This document shows, in pieces, positions 33,404-43,308 of a DNA stretch of 64,000 nt. Numbering within the stretch: position 1 is the first letter of the stretch; the number at the start of each line of letters is the position of its first letter. Origin of the DNA: Leeia aquatica (GTDB lineage: Bacteria; Pseudomonadota; Gammaproteobacteria; Burkholderiales; Leeiaceae); contig NZ_JABAIM010000003.1 of the NCBI RefSeq assembly GCF_012641365.1, positions 310,001-374,000 on the forward strand, given 5' to 3'. The position numbers and the translations under genes are program-made. A model generated the notes under the pieces. That model saw only the letters and a list, made by a program, of their open reading frames with translations, had not been told where the DNA came from and did no database searches.

Positions 33404-33742
33404 CTAGCTTGCGGTGCCCCAGCCAAACTGCCGCAGGTCGATGCGGCCACTGGTGGAGAACACCACCCCTTCCGCTTCCAGAAGCACGCGTTGCAGCTCG
33501 TCACTGCCGTCCAGCCCGCGCGGGCTGATGCGGCCTGCCGCATTGACCACCCGGTGCCAGGGCAGGTCTGGATCACAGGCATCCTGCAACACCTTGCCGA
33601 CCAGGCGAGCACGCCGCGGCAAACCGGCGAGCAGGGCGACCTGGCCATAGCTGGCCACTCGCCCGCAGGGGATGGTGGCCACCACCTGCAGGATGGCCGT
33701 GTGAGGCGTCAAGGCCGGCTTATTTTTCGACCTGGGAGACAT
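33404..33742 (-). CDS. Alkyltransferase-like protein (ATL), MGMT family
   Basis: 112 residues. It has the MGMT DNA-binding wing ([27 protein letters not shown]) but the active-site motif reads PWHRVV, with Trp62 in place of the catalytic Cys of PCHR. Such ATL proteins bind O6-alkylguanine without repairing it and recruit nucleotide-excision repair. Its start lies 23 nt inside the ilvD 3' end in another frame, so it is co-transcribed with and possibly translated after ilvD. Confidence 0.88.
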   Translation of the reverse strand: MSPRSKNKPALTPHTAILQVVATIPCGRVASYGQVALLAGLPRRARLVGKVLQDACDPDLPWHRVVNAAGRISPRGLDGSDELQRVLLEAEGVVFSTSGRIDLRQFGWGTAS

Positions 33743-35573
33743 CGCGCACCGCGCCAGTCGCAGCGCTGGTGGTCATCGCCGCGTAGGCGCGCAGCGCAGC
33801 CGAGACGGTACGCTCACGGTTGAGCGGTTTCCAGCCCGCCTTGCCCTTGGCGTCCATCGCTTGTCGCCGCGCCGCCAACGTGGCTTCCGGCACGGCCAGG
33901 TGTATGGTCCGCTGCGGAATGTTGATCTCGATGGTATCCCCCTCTTCCACCAGACCAATGGCGCCACCTTCGGCGGCTTCCGGACTGGCGTGACCAATGG
34001 AGAGACCCGAGGTCCCGCCCGAGAAGCGGCCATCGGTCAACAGCGCGCACGCCTTGCCCAGCCCTTTGGACTTCAGGTAACTGGTCGGGTACAGCATTTC
34101 CTGCATGCCGGGGCCACCCTTGGGGCCTTCATAGCGGATCACCACCACATCACCGGCCACGATCTGGTCACCCAGAATGGCCGCCACTGCCGCATCCTGG
34201 CTCTCGAAAATACGGGCACGGCCGGTAAAGCAGAGGATGGACTCGTCCACCCCGGCGGTTTTGACGATGCAGCCGTCTTCCGCAATATTGCCGTACAGCA
34301 CGGCCAGACCACCGTCCTGACTGTAGGCATGCTCACGGCTACGGATACAGCCGTTAGCACGGTCATTGTCCAGATCGGGGTAACGCATCGACTGCGAGAA
34401 GGCGATGGTGGTCGCCACTCCGCCCGGGGCAGCACGGTAGAAGGTACGGGTGTCGTCACTGCAGCTGTCACGCATGATGTCAAAGCGGTTCAGCGCCTCG
34501 CCCATGCTCGGGCTGTGCACGGTTGGCACCTCGCGCTGGATCAGCCCAGCGCGATCGAGTTCACCCAGAATGCCCATCACGCCACCGGCACGGTGCACAT
34601 CTTCCATATGGTACTTCTGCGTGGCAGGGGCCACCTTGCTCAGGCAGGGCACCCGGCGTGAAATGCGGTCAATATCCTGCATGTTGAACGGCACACCGGC
34701 TTCATGAGCCGCCGCCAGCAGGTGCAGCACGGTGTTGGTGGAGCCACCCATGGCCACGTCCAGGCTCATGGCATTCTCGAACGCCGCCTGGGTGGCGATA
34801 TTGCGCGGCAGTACCGAGGCATCGTCCTGCTCATAGTAGCGCTTGGCCAGCTCCACAATCAGGCGACCCGCCTGCAGGAACAATTGCTTGCGGTCGCCGT
34901 GGGTGGCCAGCGTGGAGCCATTGCCCGGCAGGCTGAGGCCCAGCGCCTCGGTCAGGCAGTTCATCGAGTTGGCGGTGAACATGCCGGAGCAGGAGCCGCA
35001 GGTCGGACAGGCCGAGCGCTCGATGCTGGCCACGTCGGCATCGCTCACCTTGCTGTCGGCAGCCTCGACCATGGCATCCACCAAGTCCAGCTTGCGTACA
35101 CCTCCATTCCAGTTGACCTTGCCGGCCTCCATCGGGCCGCCTGACACGAACACCACCGGAATATTCAGCCGCAGCGCCGCCATCAGCATGCCGGGGGTGA
35201 TCTTGTCGCAATTGGAAATACACACCAGCGCGTCTGCGGTATGCGCATTGACCATGTACTCAACCGAGTCGGCAATCAGGTCACGGCTGGGCAGGCTGTA
35301 CAGCATGCCGCCATGGCCCATGGCAATACCATCATCCACGGCGATGGTATTGAACTCTTTGGCGACCCCGCCTGCTTTTTCAATCTCGCGCGCCACCAGC
35401 TGACCCAGGTTCTGCAGATGCACATGACCCGGCACAAACTGGGTAAAGGAGTTGGCGATGGCGATGATCGGCTTTTCGAAATCGGCATCCTGCATGCCGG
35501 TGGCGCGCCACAGGGCACGTGCTCCGGCCATGTTGCGACCAGCGGTGGAAGTACGGGAACGGTATTGCGGCAT
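33720..35573 (-). CDS. ilvD: Dihydroxy-acid dehydratase
   Basis: 617 residues starting [10 protein letters not shown]. The IlvD signatures are complete: the Fe-S cluster cysteines in [11 protein letters not shown] and [13 protein letters not shown], the Mg2+ site in [12 protein letters not shown], and [20 protein letters not shown] near the C-terminus. It makes the 2-keto acid precursors of valine, isoleucine and leucine, and so supplies 2-ketoisovalerate to the two LeuA enzymes further downstream. Its promoter lies in the 158-nt region shared with lgt. Confidence 0.96.
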   Translation of the reverse strand: MPQYRSRTSTAGRNMAGARALWRATGMQDADFEKPIIAIANSFTQFVPGHVHLQNLGQLVAREIEKAGGVAKEFNTIAVDDGIAMGHGGMLYSLPSRDLIADSVEYMVNAHTADALVCISNCDKITPGMLMAALRLNIPVVFVSGGPMEAGKVNWNGGVRKLDLVDAMVEAADSKVSDADVASIERSACPTCGSCSGMFTANSMNCLTEALGLSLPGNGSTLATHGDRKQLFLQAGRLIVELAKRYYEQDDASVLPRNIATQAAFENAMSLDVAMGGSTNTVLHLLAAAHEAGVPFNMQDIDRISRRVPCLSKVAPATQKYHMEDVHRAGGVMGILGELDRAGLIQREVPTVHSPSMGEALNRFDIMRDSCSDDTRTFYRAAPGGVATTIAFSQSMRYPDLDNDRANGCIRSREHAYSQDGGLAVLYGNIAEDGCIVKTAGVDESILCFTGRARIFESQDAAVAAILGDQIVAGDVVVIRYEGPKGGPGMQEMLYPTSYLKSKGLGKACALLTDGRFSGGTSGLSIGHASPEAAEGGAIGLVEEGDTIEINIPQRTIHLAVPEATLAARRQAMDAKGKAGWKPLNRERTVSAALRAYAAMTTSAATGAVRDVSQVEK

Positions 35574-35692
35574 GATGATTCACTCTGTCGTAGCACGGAT
35601 ATGCAGCAGCACGCCGAAGGCGGCTGCCAGCCGGAAACCGGATACTTGTGGTATCCGTGGCGACGGTCACATGCCGTACACCGAGAAACGGG

Positions 35693-35698
35693 TATAAT
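35693..35698 (+). promoter_or_regulatory. Consensus -10 element before lgt
   Basis: A perfect TATAAT about 33 nt before the lgt start; the -35 (CATGCC at 17-nt spacing) is poor. Confidence 0.5.
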
Positions 35699-35731
35699 CC
35701 CCCGATTCTAAAAGAAAAGCGACTTGCACGC

Positions 35732-36607
35732 ATGCTCAATCACGCCGACCTCGGATTCCAGCCGATCGCGTTTCAGGTAGGCCCGCTTGCCGTTCACTGG
35801 TACGGGCTGATGTACTTTACAGCTTTCCTGCTATTTCTCGGCCTCGGGCGGCTACGCCTGCGCCAGATGAAGCATCTGGAGCTGACATCCCGCGACCTGG
35901 ACGACCTGCTGTTCTACGGCGCGCTGGGAGTTATCCTCGGCGGGCGGCTGGGCTATGTGCTGTTCTACAAGTTTTCCGACTATCTGACCCAGCCCCTGAA
36001 TATTTTCAAAGTGTGGGAAGGCGGCATGTCTTTCCACGGTGGCATGCTGGGTGTGTTCCTCGCCACCTTGCTGTTTGCCCGCAAGAAGAAGCTGACCTGG
36101 CTGACGGTGACCGACTTCATCGCCCCGACCGTGCCCATGGGCCTGATGGTGGGGCGCTTTGGCAACTTCATCAATGGTGAACTGTGGGGCCGGGTGGCGT
36201 CGGCAGAGCTGCCCTGGGCGATGTTGTTCCCCGGTGCGCGCAGCGATGACGCCAGCTACCTGATGGCACACCCGGAGTGGAATACATTCTTTGCGCAATA
36301 TGGCAGCCTGCCGCGCCACCCCTCGCAACTGTATGAAATGGCGCTGGAAGGCCTGCTGCTGTTCATCCTGCTGTGGCTGTACGCCCGCAAAGCACGTCCG
36401 ACTGGTGCTGTGTCCGCACTGTTCATGATCGGCTATGGCAGCTTCCGCTTCATTGCCGAGTTTGCCCGTGAACCGGACAACTTCCTTGGCCTGTTGCGAT
36501 TTAGCCTGTCCATGGGCCAATGGCTGTCCTTGCCGATGGTGTTGATCGGCCTGTGGATGTGGTGGGCGTCACACAATCAGAAGCCGGGACGACGCATGGT
36601 CCGGTGA
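35732..36607 (+). CDS. lgt: Prolipoprotein diacylglyceryl transferase
   Basis: 291 residues from ATG 35732 ([17 protein letters not shown]); longer frames lack support. An inner-membrane protein with about seven TM helices. Lgt signatures: [13 protein letters not shown] (H and Y essential in E. coli), [11 protein letters not shown] and the Lgt box [16 protein letters not shown]. It transfers diacylglycerol to the lipobox Cys, the first step in lipoprotein maturation; Lnt for the last step is encoded 12 kb away. A TTG-start membrane gene follows after 55 nt. Confidence 0.95.
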   Translation: MLNHADLGFQPIAFQVGPLAVHWYGLMYFTAFLLFLGLGRLRLRQMKHLELTSRDLDDLLFYGALGVILGGRLGYVLFYKFSDYLTQPLNIFKVWEGGMSFHGGMLGVFLATLLFARKKKLTWLTVTDFIAPTVPMGLMVGRFGNFINGELWGRVASAELPWAMLFPGARSDDASYLMAHPEWNTFFAQYGSLPRHPSQLYEMALEGLLLFILLWLYARKARPTGAVSALFMIGYGSFRFIAEFAREPDNFLGLLRFSLSMGQWLSLPMVLIGLWMWWASHNQKPGRRMVR

Positions 36608-36662
36608 ACACGGCAAAGACAGACTCGCAGGGGGCTGCCCCTGGACATCTTGGGAGCGGAAG

Positions 36663-37058
36663 TTGACATCTTCACCGACGCCTGGCTATTTCAGCCGTTA
36701 TGGGCGTGGCATCGTGACCACGCTCGTCTGCGGCGCTGCCTTGCTGCTTGCCGTACTATCACTGCTGATAGCGCACTTCACCGTCCCGGCTTTTGCGGAG
36801 CTGTTCCAGTCCTTCGGCAGTGACCTGCCCGCCATCACTCGCATCGTGTTTGCCTACGGCAAGCTGATTGCGCTGCTGCTGGTGGTTCTGGTGCTGGCCG
36901 GCGGGCTCAATGTGCTGCTCTCGCGGCAACAGGAGAAAACGCAGCAAGATCAGGCGTTTTACCTTGCCTGTGTCTTGCTGGTGCTCACGTTTCTGTGGGT
37001 CGGCCTGATAGGGGTGGCGTGCTATGCCCCGATCTGGGCAATGGGGGCAGTGGTCTAA
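36663..37058 (+). CDS. Predicted membrane protein, 131 aa
   Basis: Start TTG 36663 with GGGAG about 7 nt upstream. Three TM helices: LVCGAALLLAVLSLLIAHF, LIALLLVVLVLAGGLNVLL and ACVLLVLTFLWVGLIGVAC. The loop FAELFQSFGSDLPAITRIV resembles the conserved loop of GspF/PilC-type secretion platform proteins and of several small membrane proteins, but the protein is far too short for GspF. Probably co-transcribed with lgt. Function unknown. Confidence 0.65.
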   Translation: MTSSPTPGYFSRYGRGIVTTLVCGAALLLAVLSLLIAHFTVPAFAELFQSFGSDLPAITRIVFAYGKLIALLLVVLVLAGGLNVLLSRQQEKTQQDQAFYLACVLLVLTFLWVGLIGVACYAPIWAMGAVV

Positions 37059-37156
37059 GGACGGGCATCGTACCGCATGGCTGGCGGGAGACACCGCCTC
37101 ATACTGTGGGGATGGAACAACAGGGGCCAGGCCTCATTGCCTATTTCTTACCCTGC

Positions 37157-37765
37157 TCAGTCGTCGTCTTGAGTATGTACTTGCAAGGTCACGGCCGGAT
37201 TCACGAATTGCGCCCCGGCCAACAACTTGTCGTAAAGCTGCGGGTCATGCCATTCGGCTTTCACCTGGTCTGAGAACACGATGTCCTGCAGGCGGATGGT
37301 GCCCATGCGCGGGTTGTAGGCGTCTTCACGGAAGCATTGTGCATAGCCAGTTTCCGTCTCATGGGCGATGATGGAGTGCAGCTTCACATCGGCCTCCCCG
37401 TTGACCATCACCGTCTGCTGCAGCAGCGCATCAATCATCACGAAAAACACCCGGCTGAACTGCTCGGCGCTCGGCGATACCGGCATGGCAATCCAGCGTG
37501 CCGAGAAGCGCTGGCACAGGTCGATGTAGTCGGCCTCGTCACGATCCCAATAGGTGACCGCGTGATCAAACGCATCCACCAGATCACGGATACTGCCCTT
37601 CATCAGCCCGAAGTCGTACACCATCTGGCCATGATCCAGCGCGTGCGCCTCCAGCAGCACTTCCACCTTGTAGCTGTGGCCATGAATGGAGCGACGGCAG
37701 CGGTCGCTGGAACAATTGCGCACGATGTGCGCACTCTCAAAACCGAATTTCTTGCGTATCAGCAT
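37157..37765 (-). CDS. 6-carboxy-tetrahydropterin synthase / 6-PTPS family protein (QueD-like)
   Basis: 202 residues from ATG 37765 (MLIRKKFGFESAHIV), overlapping the upstream HAD gene by 7 nt. The tunnel-fold zinc ligands are visible: His in FESAH and two in IHGHSY, and the catalytic Cys in RCRRSIHGH. The Cys lies four residues before HGH, whereas E. coli QueD has three. The protein also has an insertion around 85-110 and a long C-terminus. QueD (queuosine pathway) is the default call, but PTPS-family members are easily confused and no other queuosine gene is present here. Confidence 0.75.
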   Translation of the reverse strand: MLIRKKFGFESAHIVRNCSSDRCRRSIHGHSYKVEVLLEAHALDHGQMVYDFGLMKGSIRDLVDAFDHAVTYWDRDEADYIDLCQRFSARWIAMPVSPSAEQFSRVFFVMIDALLQQTVMVNGEADVKLHSIIAHETETGYAQCFREDAYNPRMGTIRLQDIVFSDQVKAEWHDPQLYDKLLAGAQFVNPAVTLQVHTQDDD

Positions 37766-38421
37766 GATGCCTCCTGCGGTCCGCGCCGCACCCAGCCGAC
37801 CCGGGTCAGGGCCGCAATATTTCGCACCACCGCATCGACAAAGGCCGGGCGGTGACGGGCGCGGCTGATCCACACCGTGCGCATGCCCAGCCGCTTGGCG
37901 GTGCGCAGGTTATCCAGACTGTCTTCCACCATGATCATGCTGCCAGGTGATACCGCCAGCTGCTGCATGATGCGGCGATAGCCCGACGGCGCAGGTTTGG
38001 GCTGCAGCCGCACATCCTCAATGCCCCACACCGACTCAAACTGCCGCTCGATTCCAGCCCGCTGCAAGATACCATCCACATAATGCCGGGGCGCATTGCT
38101 GAACAGCACCTTGCGTCCGCGCAGCCGCGCCAGGTGGCGTGGCAGGCCCGGCTCATGCTGCAGGCAATCCAGCAGCTCGTGCAAGGGGTGGGTTTCGCGC
38201 AGAAAATGCGCCGAATCCACGCCATGATGCCGGATCAGGCCACGCAAGGTCGCCCCATAGTGTTTCCAGTAGCGGTCACGCAGGGCCTGCGCCCCTTGCT
38301 CATCCAGCCCCAGATGGCGCTGCAGGTAGCGCGACATTTCCAGACTGATGCGCGGGAAAATCTGGCTACCGGCATCATGCAGGGTATTGTCCAGATCAAA
38401 GATCCACAACCACTCTGCCAT
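37759..38421 (-). CDS. HAD-family hydrolase, pyrimidine 5'-nucleotidase type
   Basis: 220 residues starting MAEWLWIFDLDNTLHDAG. HAD motif I is FDLDNTLHD (nucleophile and acid Asp), motif II LFSNAP, motif III Lys near LQPKPAP and motif IV MIMVEDSLDNL. The sequence matches the SDT1/pyrimidine 5'-nucleotidase subgroup found next to argB in many Betaproteobacteria. It abuts argB (TGA followed directly by ATG). It probably dephosphorylates UMP/CMP or damaged nucleotides. Confidence 0.85.
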   Translation of the reverse strand: MAEWLWIFDLDNTLHDAGSQIFPRISLEMSRYLQRHLGLDEQGAQALRDRYWKHYGATLRGLIRHHGVDSAHFLRETHPLHELLDCLQHEPGLPRHLARLRGRKVLFSNAPRHYVDGILQRAGIERQFESVWGIEDVRLQPKPAPSGYRRIMQQLAVSPGSMIMVEDSLDNLRTAKRLGMRTVWISRARHRPAFVDAVVRNIAALTRVGWVRRGPQEASC

Positions 38422-39321
<900 letters not shown>

Positions 39322-39372
39322 TCATGCCCGCATTGTACCGGAAGCGTGCGTAGCGTGCCGGTTCGCCCCCAC

Positions 39373-39402
39373 TTGTCAAGCGGCGGATATTCGGGTTATG
39401 TT
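39373..39402 (+). promoter_or_regulatory. Possible promoter of the leu leader
   Basis: TTGTCA (39373-39378), an 18-nt spacer and TATGTT (39397-39402). It would start transcription only a few bases before the leader ATG, so the real start site needs mapping. Confidence 0.4.
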
Positions 39403-39411
39403 GAAAAAACC

Positions 39412-39495
39412 ATGTGTGCCTTTTCCCGCCACTTCCTGCTGATTTCCCTGCGCGCCAGCCTGCTGCTGGCGCTGCTGCGCTGCGCGCGCACATAA
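39412..39495 (+). CDS. leu operon leader peptide, 27 aa
   Basis: A short ORF whose middle reads FLLISLRASLLLALLRC, eight Leu codons (all CTG) in 17. The run LLLALL lies in a GCGCCAGC/GCTGGCGC hairpin (39452-39472), suited to a pause or 1:2 stem. It ends 30 nt before an intrinsic terminator that precedes the first leuA. This is the arrangement of a leucine-sensing transcription attenuator. No strong ribosome site is seen (purine run GAAAAAA). Confidence 0.75.
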   Translation: MCAFSRHFLLISLRASLLLALLRCART

Positions 39496-39525
39496 CTCCC
39501 CCTCCCCACAATTTGTGCTTTACCT

Positions 39526-39557
39526 CCGGCCCGACCTGACCGGTCTGGCTGGTTTTT
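39526..39557 (+). terminator. Attenuator terminator of the first leuA
   Basis: CCGGCCCGACC (39526-39536) pairs with GGTCTGGCTGG (39542-39552), 10 of 11 positions counting one G-T pair, with loop TGACC and then TTTTT. It lies between the leader peptide and leuA. Confidence 0.85.
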
Positions 39558-39589
39558 GCTGTGTTGTTCCATGACCTGGAGAACCCACC

Positions 39590-41239
39590 ATGCAGTCTGC
39601 TGTACACAAGTACCCCCCCCAACCCGTCTTGGCCTTACCGGATCGGCAATGGCCCAACCGCCAGCTGACCCACCCGCCGATCTGGTGCAGTTCTGACCTG
39701 CGCGATGGTAATCAAGCGCTGGCCAACCCAATGAACGGCCACACCAAACTGCGGCTGTTCCGCCTGCTGGTGGCCATGGGTTTCAAAGAAATTGAAGTGG
39801 CGTTTCCCAGCGCCTCGCAGACCGATTTCGACTTTGTCCGCCAACTGATTACCGAGGGCGAAGTGCCGGACGATGTCACCCTGATGGTAATTACCCAAGC
39901 ACGAGGTGAGCTGATCGAACGCACTTTCGACGCGCTGCAGGGTGCGCGCCGCGCCATCGTACACCTGTACAACCCGACCGCCCCGCTGTGGCGCAAAGTG
40001 GTGTACGGCAAGGACAAGGGCGGCATTCTGGATCTGGCGGTAACGGCGGCGCAGCAGATCCACCAGCGCGCGTCCCGTCACCCGGAAACCGAGTGGGTGT
40101 TCCAGTACTCGCCAGAGACCTTCAGTGCTACCGAACCCGAATTTGCCCGCGACATCTGCAATGCGGTGCTGGACATCTGGCAGCCCACCCCGCAGCACAA
40201 GGCCATCATCAACCTGCCCGCCACGGTGGAACTGAGCAGCCCCAATGTCTACGCCGACCAGATCGAGTGGATGCACCGTCATCTGCACGGGCGCGACAGC
40301 GTGGTGCTGTCGGTTCACCCGCATAATGACCGGGGCTGCGCGGTTGCCGCCGCCGAACTGGCCCAGCTGGCCGGGGCCGAGCGGGTGGAAGGCTGCCTGT
40401 TTGGCAATGGTGAGCGCACCGGCAATGTCGACCTGGTGACGCTGGCGATGAACCTGTACAGCCAGGGCATTGATCCCGGCCTCGATTTTTCGGACATCGA
40501 CCATATCCGCGACACGGTGTCCGATTGCATCCAGCTGCTGGTGCATCCGCGCCACCCCTACGCCGGCGAGCTGGTCTACACCGCTTTTTCCGGTTCGCAT
40601 CAGGACGCCATCAAGAAGGGATTTGCCGCGCAGGACCGCGAAGGGCCGTGGGCGGTACCGTATTTGCCGATTGACCCACAGGATGTGGGCCGCAGCTATG
40701 AAGCGGTGATTCGAGTCAACAGTCAGTCCGGCAAAGGCGGCAGCGCCTGGCTGCTGCAAGAATGCCACGGTCTGCAGCTACCCCGTGCCTGGCAGGTGGA
40801 ATTCAGCCAGACGGTACAACAGCACAGCGACCACAGTGGCGTGGAAGTGGACAGCCATACACTGTGGCAATTGTTCCAGCAGCAGTATCTGTCCGCCGGA
40901 CGCTTCCAGCTGCTGGGCAGCTCGCCCGCTTTGCTTGCGGGAGCGGCAGGTGAACCGCTGCTGCAGTTTCAGGTGCAAGATGGCGAGCAGCCCCTTAGCC
41001 TCAGCGCTGAAGGCAATGGCCCGCTCGACGCACTGGTGAACGCCCTGTCCCGCCATCTCGACTGCACACTGGACATCCTCGACTTCCACGAGCATGCCCG
41101 CAGCGAGGGTCGTGCAGCGGACGCGGTAGCGTTTGTGGCCCTGTCGGTGGATGGACAGCAGCGCCTCGGTGCCAGCATTCACAGCGACAGTCTGCAAGCG
41201 GCCCTGCGGGCGGTTTTCAGTGCGCTGAACCGATGCTGA
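39590..41239 (+). CDS. leuA: 2-isopropylmalate synthase, yeast/actinobacterial-like type (TIGR00970-like)
   Basis: 549 residues; CTGGAG precedes the ATG. The N-terminal pattern (LPDRQWPNRQLTHPPIWCSSDLRDGNQAL split over 20-45), with KEIEVAFPSASQTDFDFVR and the metal-binding HPHNDRG, defines the long LeuA type found in Mycobacterium, Pseudomonas and fungi. The C-terminal LeuA dimer/allosteric domain spans about 430-549. It condenses acetyl-CoA and 2-ketoisovalerate, the first step of leucine synthesis. A leucine-rich leader and terminator upstream indicate attenuation. A second, different LeuA gene follows 132 nt later. Confidence 0.93.
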   Translation: MQSAVHKYPPQPVLALPDRQWPNRQLTHPPIWCSSDLRDGNQALANPMNGHTKLRLFRLLVAMGFKEIEVAFPSASQTDFDFVRQLITEGEVPDDVTLMVITQARGELIERTFDALQGARRAIVHLYNPTAPLWRKVVYGKDKGGILDLAVTAAQQIHQRASRHPETEWVFQYSPETFSATEPEFARDICNAVLDIWQPTPQHKAIINLPATVELSSPNVYADQIEWMHRHLHGRDSVVLSVHPHNDRGCAVAAAELAQLAGAERVEGCLFGNGERTGNVDLVTLAMNLYSQGIDPGLDFSDIDHIRDTVSDCIQLLVHPRHPYAGELVYTAFSGSHQDAIKKGFAAQDREGPWAVPYLPIDPQDVGRSYEAVIRVNSQSGKGGSAWLLQECHGLQLPRAWQVEFSQTVQQHSDHSGVEVDSHTLWQLFQQQYLSAGRFQLLGSSPALLAGAAGEPLLQFQVQDGEQPLSLSAEGNGPLDALVNALSRHLDCTLDILDFHEHARSEGRAADAVAFVALSVDGQQRLGASIHSDSLQAALRAVFSALNRC

Positions 41240-41264
41240 GGTGACCATGTCGCCATCAAATTCT

Positions 41265-41326
41265 ACATTTTGTCCAATCTTGTGAATGCATCTAGACAAT
41301 CTTGCAAGTTAAATTTGACAAAATGT
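41265..41326. promoter_or_regulatory. Operator-like inverted repeat before the second leuA
   Basis: ACATTTTGTCCAAT (41265-41278) and ATTTGACAAAATGT (41313-41326) are inverted copies matching at 13 of 14 bases, 34 nt apart. Between them AATCTTG occurs twice (41276-41282 and 41298-41304). Related TTTGACA/TTGGACA half-sites lie at 41355 and 41378. The right arm contains the -35 element of the promoter, so binding would repress transcription. The candidate ligand is the HTH domain of the LeuA encoded next. Confidence 0.65.
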
Positions 41327-41343
41327 CTAACACCCTCTACAGT
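41315..41343 (+). promoter_or_regulatory. Predicted sigma-70 promoter of the second leuA
   Basis: Perfect -35 TTGACA (41315-41320), a 17-nt spacer and TACAGT (41338-41343), about 29 nt before the GTG start. Confidence 0.7.
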
Positions 41344-41371
41344 GGGAACAGCTTTTTGACAGGACAGCACC

Positions 41372-43183
41372 GTGCAATTGGACATCGAACGTCTGATCAG
41401 TGACTTTGGCGGACCGGCCGCATTATGCGAGGCATTTAACCAGGCCTTCCCGGACGATCCTTTGTCACGCGCCGCCATCTACAAATGGCGCGAGCGCGGC
41501 AGCATCCCGCTGGCGCAGGTCAACCGCCTGAGCGTGGTTGCCCAGCAACAGGGGCGCAGTTTCAGCATTCACCATTATCTGGCTGCCGAAGGCAGCCCTG
41601 CCGTGGCCACCCCGGTGGTCACAGCATCCCAGCCACAGGTATCGAACATGAGCGACCGCCTCTATATTTTTGACACCACCTTGCGCGATGGCGAACAGAG
41701 CCCCGGCGCGGCCATGACCAAGGATGAGAAAATCCGCATCGCCCGCCAGCTGGAAAAGCTGGGGGTGGACATCATCGAGGCCGGTTTTGCCGCCGCCAGC
41801 CCGGGCGATGCCGATGCCATCCGCGCCATTGCCGAAGTGATCAAGGACTCCACCGTCTGTTCGCTGGCCCGCGCCAACCCGAACGATGTGCGTGCCGCCG
41901 GTGAAGCCATCCGCCCGGCCGCACGTGGCCGCATCCACACCTTCATCGCCACCAGCCCGATCCATATGGAGAAGAAGCTGCGCATGACACCGGATCAGGT
42001 GGTGGAAGCCGCCGTGGCCGCCGTGAAACTGGCGCGTGAATATACCGACGATGTGGAGTTTTCAGCCGAAGACGCGCTGCGCTCGGACATCGACTTTCTC
42101 GCCCGCATTTTCAGTGCCGTGATCGAAGCGGGTGCCACCACCCTGAACGTACCGGATACTGTTGGCTATGCCGTGCCGCAACGTACCGAAGCCTTCTTTC
42201 GCGAGCTGATCGGCAAGACCAAAGGGGGCGACAAGGTGATCTGGTCCGCCCACTGCCATAACGACCTCGGCATGGCGGTGGCCAATTCACTCGCTGCGGT
42301 ACTGGGCGGCGCCCGTCAGGTGGAATGCACCATCAATGGCCTCGGCGAGCGGGCCGGTAACGCCAGCCTGGAAGAAGTGGTGATGGCGGTGAAAACCCGA
42401 CAGGACATCTTTGGTGTGCACACCGGCGTTGACGCTACCCAGATCGTGCCCAGCAGCAAGCTGGTCTCTACCATCACCGGCTACCCGGTGCAGCCGAACA
42501 AGGCCATCGTCGGTGCCAATGCCTTTGCCCACGAATCCGGCATTCATCAGGATGGCGTGCTGAAGCACCGTGAAACCTACGAGATCATGAGCGCAGAGTC
42601 GGTCGGCTGGAGTACCAACCGCCTGACGCTGGGCAAGCTGTCTGGCCGCAACGCGTTCCGCACCAAGCTCGAAGCACTGGGCATTGTGCTCGACAGCGAG
42701 GAAGCACTGAACACCGCCTTCGCCCGCTTCAAGGAGCTGGCCGACAAGAAACGGGAAATCTTCGACGAAGACCTGCAAGCCCTGGTCAGCGATGAAGCCA
42801 CCCAACACGAGCACGATGCGCTGAAACTGGTGTCGATGCGTGTGCATACCGAAACCGGCGAAGTGCCGCAGGCTGAGATCGTCATCAGCCAGAACGGCAA
42901 CGAGCAGCGCGCCGCCAGCAGCGGCTCCGGCCCAGTCGATGCCGCGTTCAAGGCGATCGAGAACCTGATGCAGTCTGGCAGCGAGCTGCTGCTGTACTCG
43001 GTCAACGCCATCACCAGTGGTACCGACAGTCAGGGCGAAGTGACGGTACGACTATCCCGCTCGGGACGGGTAGTCAACGGACAAGGCGCAGACACCGACA
43101 TCGTGGTGGCCAGCGCCAAGGCTTACCTCGACGCACTGGCTCGCCTCGCGGGTCAGGAGCAGAAGGTCAACCCACAGGTTTAG
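41372..43183 (+). CDS. leuA: 2-isopropylmalate synthase (standard bacterial type) fused to an N-terminal Cro/YdaS-like HTH domain
   Basis: 603 residues from GTG 41372 with ACAGGA upstream. Residues 93-603 are an ordinary 511-aa Leu[15 protein letters not shown] (metal/substrate), [38 protein letters not shown] and the C-terminal leucine-binding dimer domain. Residues 1-75 are an extra domain: [18 protein letters not shown], then [20 protein letters not shown], the helix-turn-helix pattern of YdaS/Cro-like proteins. An Ala/Val/Pro linker (about 75-92) joins them. Codon 93 is an ATG and could give a short form. The enzyme may sense leucine and bind its own promoter; that is inference. I believe a similar domain is named carph-isopro in public annotation (unchecked). 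Confidence 0.92.
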   Translation: MQLDIERLISDFGGPAALCEAFNQAFPDDPLSRAAIYKWRERGSIPLAQVNRLSVVAQQQGRSFSIHHYLAAEGSPAVATPVVTASQPQVSNMSDRLYIFDTTLRDGEQSPGAAMTKDEKIRIARQLEKLGVDIIEAGFAAASPGDADAIRAIAEVIKDSTVCSLARANPNDVRAAGEAIRPAARGRIHTFIATSPIHMEKKLRMTPDQVVEAAVAAVKLAREYTDDVEFSAEDALRSDIDFLARIFSAVIEAGATTLNVPDTVGYAVPQRTEAFFRELIGKTKGGDKVIWSAHCHNDLGMAVANSLAAVLGGARQVECTINGLGERAGNASLEEVVMAVKTRQDIFGVHTGVDATQIVPSSKLVSTITGYPVQPNKAIVGANAFAHESGIHQDGVLKHRETYEIMSAESVGWSTNRLTLGKLSGRNAFRTKLEALGIVLDSEEALNTAFARFKELADKKREIFDEDLQALVSDEATQHEHDALKLVSMRVHTETGEVPQAEIVISQNGNEQRAASSGSGPVDAAFKAIENLMQSGSELLLYSVNAITSGTDSQGEVTVRLSRSGRVVNGQGADTDIVVASAKAYLDALARLAGQEQKVNPQV

Positions 43184-43209
43184 CGGGTTCAGGCCACAAG
43201 CCTACCGCG

Positions 43210-43228
43210 GGCCGGCCACAAGCCGGCC
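43210..43228 (+). terminator. Terminator after the second leuA
   Basis: GGCCGGC/GCCGGCC with CACAA loop, followed by ATTTGCTTTT. Confidence 0.75.
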
Positions 43229-43308
43229 ATTTGCTTTTGGGGGACCAGGCACCCGCTCGCTTGAGCGTAGCTCGCAGCCCCGTTACCATGGGGTGAAACG
43301 GAGCCACC

